DNA of 64,000 nt from Chryseobacterium indologenes (GCA_002439165.1 DJTE01000033.1:186001-250000), one strand, 5' to 3'. Positions 33,731 through 43,322 are shown, counted from the first letter of the stretch. Translations and numbers: made by a program. The notes: a model not told the origin generated them from the letters alone.

Positions 33731-34337
33731 GTTGAGAAATTATAAAGTTATCATATCGTTTGCGGCAGGAGTTCTTGCGATGATCATTCTGTTCTTCGCC
33801 CTTAAATCATGCTTTAATCTGGGAGAAAAGACGGAAAAGTCGGATTATTATATCCTGACCAACCAGATTTCCAAAATGAATAAAATGGTGGTGATGGAAC
33901 AGAATACCTCAAGCATGCAGAAGACCAAAATGGGCTATGAAGTGTTTGGAAAGGAAGTTTCAAGCAACAGTATCATTACCTATACAAAAACCAACGCCCA
34001 GGTTTCCTATGATCTGAACAAAATGAAGATAGAAGTGGATTCTATCGGCAAAAAGCTGGTTATTACCGAACTTCCGGATGCCGATATAAGAATTACCCCA
34101 AGCGTTGAAATCCAGTCTCTGGATGATTCTTTCTTTAACAGAATTTCTGAAAAAGACATCAGGAACGTCACCCAGAAAGCAAAGGAAACCGCAATACAAT
34201 CGATTGATCAGAATCAGCTCCGTACTGAAGGCCGTAAACAATTAATGGAAAATCTGAATAATATTTTCGTTTTGGCAAAAGCTTTGAATTATACAATAGA
34301 AGATAAAACCGGAAAACTCGGTATTTTAGGACTCTAA
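33720..34337 (+). CDS. DUF4230 protein, membrane-anchored
   Basis: A 205-residue DUF4230 family protein: one N-terminal membrane helix (about 9-27, VIISFAAGVLAMIILFFAL) then a soluble domain outside the membrane with LNKMKIEVDSIGKKLVITELPDADI. Function unknown. There is no ATG at the expected start; two in-frame TTG codons (33720 and 33732) are available, and the first ATG (33780) would cut into the membrane helix. I chose the first TTG, which overlaps the thioredoxin gene by 11 bases, consistent with translational coupling. Confidence 0.8.
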   Translation: MANKLRNYKVIISFAAGVLAMIILFFALKSCFNLGEKTEKSDYYILTNQISKMNKMVVMEQNTSSMQKTKMGYEVFGKEVSSNSIITYTKTNAQVSYDLNKMKIEVDSIGKKLVITELPDADIRITPSVEIQSLDDSFFNRISEKDIRNVTQKAKETAIQSIDQNQLRTEGRKQLMENLNNIFVLAKALNYTIEDKTGKLGILGL

Positions 34338-34349
34338 AAATATAAAGCT

Positions 34350-34535
34350 ATGAATTCAGAAGGTAATCACAAAAAGAAAGAATCTGCGAATTCAGCAGAA
34401 ACGAAAAGGCAAAATCAGGATTTTCAGAATATTCCTGCATCATCAGAAAAGACCAATCCGCCTGATATCAATAAGGAAGATGTTCAGAAATCTTCAAAAA
34501 ACAAATCAGGAAAAACGGATAACACGGAAAAATAA
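34350..34535 (+). CDS. Small disordered hydrophilic protein
   Basis: A 61-residue protein made almost only of Lys, Glu, Asn, Ser, Thr and Gln, so it is probably unstructured. It starts 12 bases after the DUF4230 stop and is followed at once by a terminator, which supports it as the last gene of the transcript. No family recognised. Confidence 0.6.
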   Translation: MNSEGNHKKKESANSAETKRQNQDFQNIPASSEKTNPPDINKEDVQKSSKNKSGKTDNTEK

Positions 34536-34539
34536 AACC

Positions 34540-34573
34540 CAAAGGTTCTGCCTCAATAGCAGGGCCTTTTTTA
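34540..34573 (+). terminator. Terminator of the 32.7-34.5 kb operon
   Basis: AAGGTTCTGC / GCAGGGCCTT stem with two G-T pairs and a TTTTTT tail. Confidence 0.75.
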
Positions 34574-34876
34574 TTTTATAATCTTGAAAATTTACAGAAA
34601 ATAGTAAAGATTCCTGTTTTTATTTTCTCTCGCAGATGCAGCAGATTGAGCAGATTTTTATAGCTGTGAAATATCTGTGTTTTATATGACACAAATACCG
34701 AATAAAATTTTTGATGCGTGATAGAAAACTAAGTCTATATGATCTGACAAAACCTAACAAGTTCTGGCAAAACATACATGATCCTAATTTTATCGCAGAT
34801 ACAATCCTGCGTCTTATGACCACAAAACCGGTAAAAATAATAGCGTCTCTTCGTAAACCAACATTATTTTAAATCA
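34574..34876. other. Intergenic with repeat-like words, no gene
   Basis: About 300 bases between convergent transcripts. It contains degraded phrases such as GCAGATGCAGCAGATTGAGCAGATT and TGTGAAATATCTGTG, similar in style to the TCTGCCAAATCTGCATG phrase of the tandem units near 41.2 kb. No coding potential, tRNA or promoter seen. Confidence 0.4.
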
Positions 34877-34903
34877 AAAGGTTCCGCCTGAGCAGAACCT
34901 TTC
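34876..34903. terminator. Bidirectional terminator downstream of leuB
   Basis: AAAGGTTC(C/T)GC / GCAGAACCTTT hairpin; on the minus strand it follows the leuB stop at 34936 and ends in TTTTGATTT. Confidence 0.7.
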
Positions 34904-34935
34904 TTTCTAATCTATTATCATATGGGCTGTGGTGT

Positions 34936-36060
34936 CTATACAATGGTGGACTTTCCGATTCTGATATTTTCAAAATTATAATAAGACTTCTCGGAATACC
35001 TGATGTAATCTGCAATAAAGCTGCCTACTTCCTGTGTAGAATAATGCTGTTCCGCATTAAGATCCACCGTAACATATTTATTTTCTATGGCATGCTCTAC
35101 CGCTCTTTTTAACTTCTCGGCGGCATCATGTAGCTCAAGATGGTCAAGCATCATCGCTGTACTCAGAATAGAAGCCACAGGATTGGCAATACCCTTTCCT
35201 TTGGCCTGGGGATAAGAACCGTGTATAGGTTCAAACAGCGCATTTTCTTCGCCAATCGATGCGGACGGAAGAAGCCCTATGGACCCACCTATTACACTGG
35301 CTTCATCTGAGATAATGTCTCCGAACATATTTTCGGTCAGGATCACGTCAAACTGTTTCGGATTAAGGATCAGCTGCATAGCGGCATTGTCTACAAACAG
35401 ATAATCCAGCTGGACTTCCGGATATTCAGGGGCAATTTCCCTGCAGATTCTTCTCCACAGTCTTGACGTATCCAGAACATTGGCTTTATCGATAAGGGTA
35501 AGCTTTCTGTTTCGCTTTTCCGCTTCTTTAAAAGCCATATGAACAATAGGAATAATATCTTCCCTGCTGTACTTGCAGACATCGTAAGCGTAGCCGCCTT
35601 CCGGATCCGTAAACTTTTCACCGAAATAGATTCCGCTTACCAGTTCCCTGAAGATCTGAATATCTGTCCCTTCAATGATTTCCTTTTTTAAAGGGCTTTT
35701 CCCAATCAGGGACGGATACGTTTTCAGAGGTCTTATGTTCGCAAAAAGCTCCAGTTCTTTACGAAGTTTCAGCAGTCCCTGCTCCGGTCTGATCTTCGCA
35801 TCGGGATCGTTATCAAAAACCGGATCACCTATGGCTCCAAACAATACGGCATCGGAATTCCGGCAGATCTCCAGGGTTTCTTCAGGTAGAGGGTTACCCG
35901 TTTTAAAAATAGCTTCCGCACCAATCAGCCCGTATTCTGTGTGAAATGTACATTGGAAAACCTCCCCGACAGCTTCCAGTACTTTAATGCTTTCACCGAT
36001 TACTTCGGGACCGATGCCATCACCGGGAAGCACTGCGATGTTAAACTGTTTTTTGCTCAT
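34936..36060 (-). CDS. leuB: 3-isopropylmalate dehydrogenase
   Basis: NAD+-dependent oxidative decarboxylation of 3-isopropylmalate in leucine synthesis. The protein is 374 residues, slightly longer than the usual 350-360. N-terminal NIAVLPGDGIGPEV, the substrate-loop arginines in RPEQGLLKLRKELELFANIRP, and the metal-binding LTENMFGDIISDEASVIGGSIGLLPSAS signature are all present. It overlaps leuD by 20 bases; last gene of the leuACDB operon. Confidence 0.96.
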   Translation of the reverse strand: MSKKQFNIAVLPGDGIGPEVIGESIKVLEAVGEVFQCTFHTEYGLIGAEAIFKTGNPLPEETLEICRNSDAVLFGAIGDPVFDNDPDAKIRPEQGLLKLRKELELFANIRPLKTYPSLIGKSPLKKEIIEGTDIQIFRELVSGIYFGEKFTDPEGGYAYDVCKYSREDIIPIVHMAFKEAEKRNRKLTLIDKANVLDTSRLWRRICREIAPEYPEVQLDYLFVDNAAMQLILNPKQFDVILTENMFGDIISDEASVIGGSIGLLPSASIGEENALFEPIHGSYPQAKGKGIANPVASILSTAMMLDHLELHDAAEKLKRAVEHAIENKYVTVDLNAEQHYSTQEVGSFIADYIRYSEKSYYNFENIRIGKSTIV

Positions 36061-36646
36061 ACTTCTGTGTTTTTAGTTCAAATTGTTCTATCGCCTGTTT
36101 TTTGCTGATTAAAAAATCAATATCGTCGTAGCCGTTAAGAAGGCATATTTTCTTATAGGAATCGAGTTCAAAGGTCTCTGTTTTTCCGTTAAAACTGATT
36201 GTTTGCTGTTCAACATTCACTGTAATTTTACTTTCAGGGTTCTCCGTCGTGGTTTTTAAGAGTTCCTTCAGGAATTCATCGGAAACCTTTACCGGAAGAA
36301 GACCGTTATTCAGGGCATTTCCCTTAAAAATATCAGCAAAATAGCTTGAAATGATCACCTTAAAACCGTAATCCGTTAATGCCCATGCAGCATGTTCCCT
36401 GCTGCTCCCACACCCGAAATTATGGCCTGCAATAAGGATTTCACCCTTATATTCAGGGTTGTTCAGGACAAATTCCGGAACAGGTTCTCCGGTATGGATA
36501 TTAAACCTCCAGTCTCTGAACAGATTTTCTCCGAAACCTTTCCTGTCTATACTTTTAAGAAATCTTGCCGGAATAATCTGGTCTGTATCTATATTTTCTG
36601 CCGGCAGCGGAACCGCGCGGGACTGTATTTTTTTTAGTGGTTGCAT
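36041..36646 (-). CDS. leuD: 3-isopropylmalate dehydratase small subunit
   Basis: Small subunit of isopropylmalate isomerase, 201 residues, partner of LeuC. Swivel-domain signatures: NIDTDQIIPARFLK near residue 19-32 and the substrate-recognition loop AGHNFGCGSSREHAAWAL near 73-90. It starts 20 bases after leuC and overlaps leuB by 20. Confidence 0.96.
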   Translation of the reverse strand: MQPLKKIQSRAVPLPAENIDTDQIIPARFLKSIDRKGFGENLFRDWRFNIHTGEPVPEFVLNNPEYKGEILIAGHNFGCGSSREHAAWALTDYGFKVIISSYFADIFKGNALNNGLLPVKVSDEFLKELLKTTTENPESKITVNVEQQTISFNGKTETFELDSYKKICLLNGYDDIDFLISKKQAIEQFELKTQKYEQKTV

Positions 36647-36666
36647 GTCTTGTCTGTTAAACTTTT

Positions 36667-38085
36667 CTAATTTAAATTTTCAAAAGCTGATATTCTGCCA
36701 TCGATAGCTGCTTTTGCGGCTGTAAGAGGACTGGCCAGTATTGTCCTTGCTCCCTGTCCCTGTCTTCCTTCAAAATTCCTGTTGGAAGTGGAAACACAGT
36801 ACTCTCCTTCCGGAATCTTATCATCATTCATGGCAAGGCATGCTGAGCATCCTGGCTGACGGATCTGAAATCCGGCTTCACTGAAAATCTGATCGAGGCC
36901 CTCCTCATAGATCTGTCTGACCACCTGCTGAGATCCCGGAACAATTAAGGCTTTCACATTTTCTGCTTTATTTTTCCCCCGGATATATTGAGCCGCTGAT
37001 CTGAAGTCTTCGATCCTTGCATTCGTACAGCTTCCGATGAATACATAATTCACCCTGATATCTGAAACCGTCTGTCCTGCTTCCAGTCCCATGTAGCGGA
37101 GCGCTTTTTCTTCAGATTCGTTCTGCGGAGCCGGAATTACGTCATTCACAGAAATTCCCATTCCCGGATGGGTTCCGTAAGTGATCATAGGATAGATTTC
37201 CGAAGCATCAAAACTCAGTTCCTGATCAAATACAGCTCCTTCATCTGTTTTTAAAGTTTTCCAATACGCCAGTTCAGTTTCCCATTCTTCTCCCTGAGGG
37301 GCGAAAGGTCTGCCTTTCACATATTCAAATGTTGTTTTATCAGGAGCAATCATGCCTCCCCTCGCTCCCATCTCAATGCTCATATTGCAGACGGTCATTC
37401 TTCCTTCCATCGACATTTCTTCAAATACATTCCCGGCATATTCGCAGAAATAACCGGTACCGCCGTCTGTTCCTGTTTTAGAAATAATGTAGAGAATTAC
37501 ATCTTTAGGCTGAACATTTTTATTCAGTTTTCCGTTTACAGTAATCCTCATAGATTTAGGTTTATTCAGCAGCAGACACTGGCTGGCAAAAACCTGGGCC
37601 ACCTGGCTGGTTCCTATTCCGAAAGCTATCGCCCCGAAAGCTCCGTGCGTGGAGGTATGGCTGTCTCCGCATACAATACTCATTCCTGGGCGGGTAATTC
37701 CCAATTCCGGGGCAATGATATGTACAATTCCCTGATACGGATGTCCGAGGCCAAAGAGTTCAATATTGTTTTTACTGCAGTTTTCTTCCAGCTGCCGTAC
37801 CTGATTCCGGGAAAGTTCGTCCCGGATAGGCAGTTCCTGATCAAGCGTGGGAACATTATGATCGGCTGTGGCAACAACCTGTTCCGGTCTGAAAATCTTC
37901 AGATTCCTGGTCTCAAGTTCTGCAAAGGCCTGAGGGCTGGTTACTTCATGAATCAGATGTTTATCTATGTAAATAATCTGCGGGCCATCCGGAACCGTTT
38001 CTACCACATGGGCATCCCAGACTTTGTCAAAAAGGGTCTTTTTATTGGTATTCATTGTCATACGATCTTGGTTATTCATCTTCAT
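36667..38085 (-). CDS. leuC: 3-isopropylmalate dehydratase large subunit
   Basis: 4Fe-4S isomerase subunit converting 2- to 3-isopropylmalate, 472 residues from the first ATG. The likely true start is the later Met at residue 12 (MNTNKKTLFDKVWDAHVV), since homologues begin KTLxDKVWDAH. Iron-sulphur cysteines lie in VFIGSCTNAR and GCSACLAMN, with the SHTSTHGAFG active-site loop near 150. The start lies directly at the leuA stop. Confidence 0.96.
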   Translation of the reverse strand: MKMNNQDRMTMNTNKKTLFDKVWDAHVVETVPDGPQIIYIDKHLIHEVTSPQAFAELETRNLKIFRPEQVVATADHNVPTLDQELPIRDELSRNQVRQLEENCSKNNIELFGLGHPYQGIVHIIAPELGITRPGMSIVCGDSHTSTHGAFGAIAFGIGTSQVAQVFASQCLLLNKPKSMRITVNGKLNKNVQPKDVILYIISKTGTDGGTGYFCEYAGNVFEEMSMEGRMTVCNMSIEMGARGGMIAPDKTTFEYVKGRPFAPQGEEWETELAYWKTLKTDEGAVFDQELSFDASEIYPMITYGTHPGMGISVNDVIPAPQNESEEKALRYMGLEAGQTVSDIRVNYVFIGSCTNARIEDFRSAAQYIRGKNKAENVKALIVPGSQQVVRQIYEEGLDQIFSEAGFQIRQPGCSACLAMNDDKIPEGEYCVSTSNRNFEGRQGQGARTILASPLTAAKAAIDGRISAFENLN

Positions 38086-39249
38086 TTATCCTATTTTGCG
38101 GCTGAATGTTTCCATAATCAGATACAGGTCATCATTTTTCACTTCTTTTTTCAGATCGGCAACCTTCAAAAATTCCTGATACAGAAAATCCAGCTCATTT
38201 TTGGTAATGTCATATCCGATATGCTTAAAACGGTAAGCCAGAGCCGAACGCCCGCTTCTTGCTGTAAGGATTATAGAAGACGCGTTTACGCCTACTTCTT
38301 CAGGATCTATAATTTCATACGTCTCCCTGTTTTTAATGACTCCATCCTGGTGAATCCCTGAGCTGTGGGCAAATGCATTGGCTCCGACAATTGCTTTATT
38401 GGGCTGTACAGGCATTCCCATCAGATCAGAAACCATCAGGCTCATTTCATTAAGCATCCTGGAATTCACATCGGTATGCAGCCTCAAATGCTTATGCTGC
38501 TTCAGGATCATCACCACTTCTTCCAGAGCGGTATTTCCGGCTCTTTCTCCCAGTCCGTTGATGGTACATTCAATCTGGCGGGCACCGTTTGCCGCTCCTG
38601 CAATGGAATTGGCCGTAGCCAGGCCCAGATCATTGTGGCAGTGGCATGATAAAACAGCTTTTTCAATGCCTTTAACATTTTCTCTCAGGTATTTTATTTT
38701 CTGTCCGTACTCTTCAGGAAGGCAATATCCTGTGGTATCCGGAATATTGAGAACCGTAGCGCCCGCTCTGATCACTTCTTCACAAACCTTTGCCAGATAG
38801 GCATTATCCGTTCTTCCGGCATCTTCTGCATAAAATTCAACATCTTCAACGTAGCGTTTGGCATATTTTACAGCTTCCACAGCCCGTTCAAGAATATCCT
38901 CCCTTGTGGAGTTGAATTTGTAACGGATATGAGAATCGGAAGTTCCTATTCCTGTATGAATACGTGGCTTTTTCGCAAATTTTAAAGCTTCTGCCGCGGT
39001 ATCAATATCTTTTTTATTCGCTCTTGTCAGTCCGCATACTTTAGCATTTCGTATCAGTTTTGAAATTTCAGAAACAGACTCAAAGTCTCCCGGACTGGAA
39101 ACCGGAAATCCGGCTTCTATCACATCAATCCCTAGCTCATCAAGGCTTTCAGCGATCACCAGCTTTTGTCGGGTATTCAGTTTACATCCTGGAACCTGTT
39201 CTCCATCTCTCAGCGTCGTGTCAAAAATTTCAATCTTTTCGGAATTCAT
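38086..39249 (-). CDS. leuA: 2-isopropylmalate synthase, short form without regulatory domain
   Basis: Condenses acetyl-CoA and 2-oxoisovalerate. The protein is 387 residues: the TIM barrel (IFDTTLRDGEQVPG at 8-21; metal-ligand His-x-His in LSCHCHNDLGLA near 202-213) and the following subdomain (SGIHQDGVIKNRETYEIIDP) are present, but the 120-residue C-terminal LeuA regulatory domain that binds leucine in the 500-residue enzymes is absent. Feedback inhibition by leucine is therefore unlikely to occur in the usual way; this short form is common in Bacteroidetes. First gene of the leuACDB operon. No leucine-rich leader peptide was found upstream. Confidence 0.92.
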   Translation of the reverse strand: MNSEKIEIFDTTLRDGEQVPGCKLNTRQKLVIAESLDELGIDVIEAGFPVSSPGDFESVSEISKLIRNAKVCGLTRANKKDIDTAAEALKFAKKPRIHTGIGTSDSHIRYKFNSTREDILERAVEAVKYAKRYVEDVEFYAEDAGRTDNAYLAKVCEEVIRAGATVLNIPDTTGYCLPEEYGQKIKYLRENVKGIEKAVLSCHCHNDLGLATANSIAGAANGARQIECTINGLGERAGNTALEEVVMILKQHKHLRLHTDVNSRMLNEMSLMVSDLMGMPVQPNKAIVGANAFAHSSGIHQDGVIKNRETYEIIDPEEVGVNASSIILTARSGRSALAYRFKHIGYDITKNELDFLYQEFLKVADLKKEVKNDDLYLIMETFSRKIG

Positions 39250-39395
39250 AATTAATTTTTTACTTAATTTTGATTCAAAACTACTGCTAACAATGTTTTT
39301 TTATTTTCATTATTTCTGAAAATTACAATACCCAACAGTTGGAGAAATAACCATATTTAATTAAAAATCAATTTATTACACTCTATTAATTTACA

Positions 39396-40946
39396 ATGGC
39401 AGAATTGCAGAAAGATTTTTTGTTTGTCCTCGTTAAATCATTAACTACTTCAGAAAAACGACAGTTCAGACTTTATGTAAACCGTCTCGGCATCAATACG
39501 GATGCTAAATTTCTGCTGCTGTTTTCTGAAATGGATAAAATGAAAGAATATGATGAAAATATCATTATTGAGAAAAAAATCTCTACGAAACAGCAGTTAT
39601 CCAATCTTAAGGCTCATCTTTACAAACAGATCCTGGTCAGTCTCCGGATGAATCCAAGTCATCAGAATTACAGAATACAGCTTCGTGAACAGCTTGACTT
39701 TGCCAATATTCTTTATCAGAAAGGCCTTTACAAGCAGGCGTTAAAGATCCTGGACAAAACGAAACAAACTGCTTTGGAACTGGATGAAAAAAGTATCGCT
39801 TCTGAAATCATAGACCTTGAAAAAGTAATTGAATCCCAATTTATTACAAGAAGTATTGAAGGCCGTGCCGATGAACTGATCAGGCAGTCGCAGGAAGTAA
39901 GCAGACAGAATCATTACGCAACTGAACTTTCCAATCTCTCGTTAAAGCTGTACAGCGAAATGCTCACCCACGGTTATGCAAAAAATGATACAGACCGGCA
40001 GGAAATTCTGGATATTTTCAATGCTCAGATCAGTAATATTAACCCGGATCAGCTGAATTTTACCGAGAAACTCTGGTATTTTAAAGCCCATGTATGGAAA
40101 AATCAACTGCTGCAGGAGTATAAATATACCCTGAAATACGCCTATCAGTGGGTAGACCTGTTTCATAAAAACCCGGAAATGATCTTCAGTCATCCGGTGT
40201 GGTACATTAAAGGCAATACCTATCTGCTTAAAATCCTCTTTTTATACGGAAATATTGATATTCTGGAAGAACATTTTGAAAATTTCAACACGACGGTGAA
40301 TGCTGAAAATTTCGCTCAGAACGAAAACCTTCAGTCCCTGATCTTTCTTACGCATTACAATACCCTGATGAACATCCATTTTGTGAAGGGCGAATTTTTT
40401 ACGGGAACCAAACTGATCCCCGAAATTGAGTTGAAAATGGAACGCCTGAAGGAAAAGATTGATGAACATCACTTTATGATCCTCTATCTGAAAATGGCAG
40501 CAATGTTTTTTGGAAGTAAGATGTATGATAAGTCAATTGAGTATGCCATGAAGGTTGTTGAATGCCGCGGAAACGTACAGGAAGACCTGCTCTTCCATAC
40601 AAGGATTCTGATCCTGATGGCCAAATATGAATCCGGTGATGATGAAGACTATGATGAATTCATTACCTCCACATTAAAGTTTGCCCGGAAAATGAAGAAG
40701 CCCGAAGAATTTCACTATGAAAGCATCCGTTTTTTCAAAGACCTTAACAGCCTGGTTTTAAATAAGCAGCAGAATGCATTTAAAGTATTTGATGAAAAAC
40801 TGGAAGCCTTCTCTAAAAATGAATATTACAGAAGATCTCTTCTTTATATTGACATTCATGGCTGGGTAAAGTCCAAAGTACAAAATGTAGATGTAATTGA
40901 GATCATCAAACAGAAGGTAAAATATAAAAGAAAAAATCAGCTGTAA
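39396..40946 (+). CDS. Hypothetical helical-repeat (TPR-like) protein
   Basis: A 516-residue cytoplasmic protein, almost entirely alpha-helical, with degenerate TPR-like pairs (FANILYQKGLYKQALKILDKTK near 107-128; MAAMFFGSKMYDKSIEYAMKVVECRG near 365-390). It belongs to a Bacteroidetes family I know only as hypothetical. No enzyme motif, signal or membrane segment. It is divergent from leuA; the 146-base spacer between them holds a short palindrome (CCAACAGTTGG at 39332-39342). Confidence 0.75.
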   Translation: MAELQKDFLFVLVKSLTTSEKRQFRLYVNRLGINTDAKFLLLFSEMDKMKEYDENIIIEKKISTKQQLSNLKAHLYKQILVSLRMNPSHQNYRIQLREQLDFANILYQKGLYKQALKILDKTKQTALELDEKSIASEIIDLEKVIESQFITRSIEGRADELIRQSQEVSRQNHYATELSNLSLKLYSEMLTHGYAKNDTDRQEILDIFNAQISNINPDQLNFTEKLWYFKAHVWKNQLLQEYKYTLKYAYQWVDLFHKNPEMIFSHPVWYIKGNTYLLKILFLYGNIDILEEHFENFNTTVNAENFAQNENLQSLIFLTHYNTLMNIHFVKGEFFTGTKLIPEIELKMERLKEKIDEHHFMILYLKMAAMFFGSKMYDKSIEYAMKVVECRGNVQEDLLFHTRILILMAKYESGDDEDYDEFITSTLKFARKMKKPEEFHYESIRFFKDLNSLVLNKQQNAFKVFDEKLEAFSKNEYYRRSLLYIDIHGWVKSKVQNVDVIEIIKQKVKYKRKNQL

Positions 40947-41000
40947 ACTGTTTATTGAGTGGCCATTTTTTTTTGAAAACAAAGTTTATGCAAAATGCAG

Positions 41001-41044
41001 AATCAACTCCGTGGATGCGATGAAGCGACGGATTGGTCTACGAC
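41001..41044 (+). repeat. Dispersed repeat family A, diverged copy before the tandem array
   Basis: Core AATCAACTCCGTGGATGCG then ATGAAGCGACGGATTGG. It matches the isolated copy at 32340-32383 better than the tandem units do, including the GGATTrG segment after GAAGCG. Confidence 0.6.
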
Positions 41045-41170
41045 TGTTTTATCGTTAAAATAATTGATTATAATTCTAAAAAACTTGCTGAAAATCCTGG
41101 ATTTTCTTGCGCCTTAAAATCAGCATAATATTTAAAACTTTTGCGCCTTTTGCGTTAAACCAACAAAAAA

Positions 41171-42061
41171 TCTGCATGATCAGCGAGCCTAAATAAATCT
41201 CCCGCACAAGCATTAATTATTAATTTTTGGTAACGCAAAACTTCATGCATAGGCAATGCTGATTTTAAAGGATGCAAAGTATAAAATCAACTCCGTTGAT
41301 CCGATGAAGCGGGCGTTATAGGCAACCTGTTAGCTTAAGCTTAAAATCTATTCTTATCTTTTTTAAAAGACTTCATAAATCTGCCAAATCTGCATGATCA
41401 GCGAGCCTAAATAAATCTCCCGGACAAGCATTAATTATTAATTTTTGGTAACGCAAAGCTTCATGCATAGGCAATGCTGATTTTAAAGGATGCAAAGTAT
41501 AAAATCAACTCCGTTGATCGATGAAGCGGGCGTTATAGGCAACCTGTTAGCTTAAGCTTAAATCTATTCTTATCTTTTTTAAAGGACTTCATAAATCTGC
41601 CAAATCTGCATGATCAGCGAGCCTAAATAATCTCCCGGACAAGCATTAATTATTAATTTTTGGTAACGCAAAGCTTCATGCATAGGCAATGCTGATTTTA
41701 AAGGATGCAAAGTATAAAATCAACTCCGTTGATCCGATGAAGGGGGCGTTATAGGCAACCTGTTAGCTTAAGCTTAAAATCTATTCTTATCTTCTTTAAA
41801 AGACTTCATAAATCTGCCAAATCTGCATGATCAGCGAGTCTAAATAAATCTCCCGCACAAGCATTAATTATTAATTTTTGGTAACGCAAGGCTTCATGCA
41901 TAGGCAATGCTGATTTTAAAGGATGCAAAGTATAAAATCAATTCCGTTGATCCGATGAAGCGGGCGTTATAGGCAACCTTTTAGCTTAAGCTTAAAATCT
42001 ATTCTTATCTTTTTTAAAGGACTTCATAAATCTGCCAAATCTGCATGATCAGCGAGCCTAA
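41171..42061. repeat. Tandem array of four ~217-bp units
   Basis: The anchor TCTGCATGATCAGCGAG starts at 41171, 41389, 41605, 41822 and 42040, giving four full units of 218, 216, 217 and 218 bp and a fifth partial copy. Units differ by only a few substitutions and single-base indels. Each unit contains the palindrome ATCAACTCCGTTGAT (one has ATCAATTCCGTTGAT), the AT-rich phrase CATTAATTATTAATTTTTGG, and AGCTTAAGCTT. No open reading frame crosses a unit. It lies in the 1.16-kb spacer between the helical-repeat gene and the dipeptidase gene. Confidence 0.85.
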
Positions 42062-42110
42062 AATATTTTCTCTCTGATTTTAAAACAGACTTTCACTCTA
42101 AAAATCAGGA

Positions 42111-43088
42111 TTAGGGCTGACCTATTTCCGTTATAAATTTCAGGGCATTTTCATGGCTGATCTTTTTCATCAGTTCAGGGGAAAATCTTTCTTCAATTTC
42201 CCGGTTGATATCCGGATAAACAGATGCATTGGAATGCTCGGGAAAGAAAAACGGATGGCGGGACAGGTCCGGGTGATCTTTCCAGTAAAAATAGTCAGCT
42301 CCGTAAGCAATACTGTTCTCGCCTCCCAGATCTAATCCATACTGAATATGTTCATAAAGCCGTTCCGGATGTTCCGGATCAATATAATCTTTAATGAAAT
42401 TAAGGCCGATCAGTCCGTTTCTGCTGATGACTTCTTGGGCCAGTTCATCGGGAAGGTTTCTGTTATTTTCATAAACTGTCCTGTAATTGGAGTGGCTTGC
42501 CAGGATAGGAACCGAATAATTTTTCTGATCTATGTAATTAAAAATATCATGAGCCAGATGATCGCTTGCATGGGCAAGATCAACGGCAATATTCTTGTCT
42601 GCAATGTAATCGATCAGCACTTTCCCATCTTCTTTCAAACCTGCTGAGGCGTTGTTTCCGCCGCCAAAACGGTTTTCCGTATGATGGGTAATTCCGATAT
42701 AAAAGATTCTTTTTGTATTTTCAATGATGGTTTCCAGCTTTTTAAAACCGGAATCAAGGCTTTCATTTTCATTACAGAAAGAAGACGCATTTTCAATCGA
42801 AGCCAGAATTCCAGTTTTTCCTTCATTTTCATTGTTTTTATAGCTTTCATTTTCAAACAGGAAAAAATCTTTATTCTTTATCAGTTCTGAAAACAGGCTG
42901 CTCTGCTGAAGTCCGTATTCCGTACTCCCCTTGCCTGTGGATGAATAGATTGCCATCACCTGAAGCTTTACATTTCCTTCCCTTAAAAAAGGCATTGAAG
43001 CTCCAAACTCTCTGTCATTTATTTTCGCACCCGGTCTTAACAGGTAATATAAAAGGTCGCAATGCAGGTCTATATTGAAAATATTCAT
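42111..43088 (-). CDS. Dipeptidase of peptidase family M19 (renal dipeptidase-like)
   Basis: A 325-residue amidohydrolase-fold metal peptidase. Metal and active-site motifs: IDLHCDLLYY (His9, Asp11), GITHHTENRFGG near 153-165, VDLAHASDH near 195 and ILASHSNYRTV near 220, and GADYFYW near 282. Expected to hydrolyse dipeptides; no signal peptide is visible, so it is probably cytoplasmic. It stands alone next to the tandem repeat array. Confidence 0.88.
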   Translation of the reverse strand: MNIFNIDLHCDLLYYLLRPGAKINDREFGASMPFLREGNVKLQVMAIYSSTGKGSTEYGLQQSSLFSELIKNKDFFLFENESYKNNENEGKTGILASIENASSFCNENESLDSGFKKLETIIENTKRIFYIGITHHTENRFGGGNNASAGLKEDGKVLIDYIADKNIAVDLAHASDHLAHDIFNYIDQKNYSVPILASHSNYRTVYENNRNLPDELAQEVISRNGLIGLNFIKDYIDPEHPERLYEHIQYGLDLGGENSIAYGADYFYWKDHPDLSRHPFFFPEHSNASVYPDINREIEERFSPELMKKISHENALKFITEIGQP

Positions 43089-43314
43089 GTTTAAAAATTA
43101 TTAATGATTTGATTTTAAGAAGATATACAGCTCAATAGCCGGAATTCCCTTCAGTTCTTTCAATTCTTCTGTAAGATAAAGAAATCAGGAAAAAGTTCCC
43201 GGGAAAAGTTAATGATAAAACCTGATGATACAAAAAGGACAGATATCTTTTCTTTTTTTATATTAAATCTCATTCTAAATAGATGCTAATATAGTATTTT
43301 ATGTAAAAAATGCG

Positions 43315-43322
43315 TATTTTTG
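43315..43322 (+). promoter_or_regulatory. -7 element TATTTTTG of thrS
   Basis: TAnnTTTG match 24 bases before the thrS ATG. Confidence 0.5.

Noticed and set aside
39250..39395. Leucine leader peptide before leuA
   Set aside because: The only short frame has no run of Leu codons and no terminator hairpin is present.
41171..42061. CRISPR-like array
   Set aside because: The period is 217 bp and the whole unit is repeated; there are no unique spacers or cas genes.
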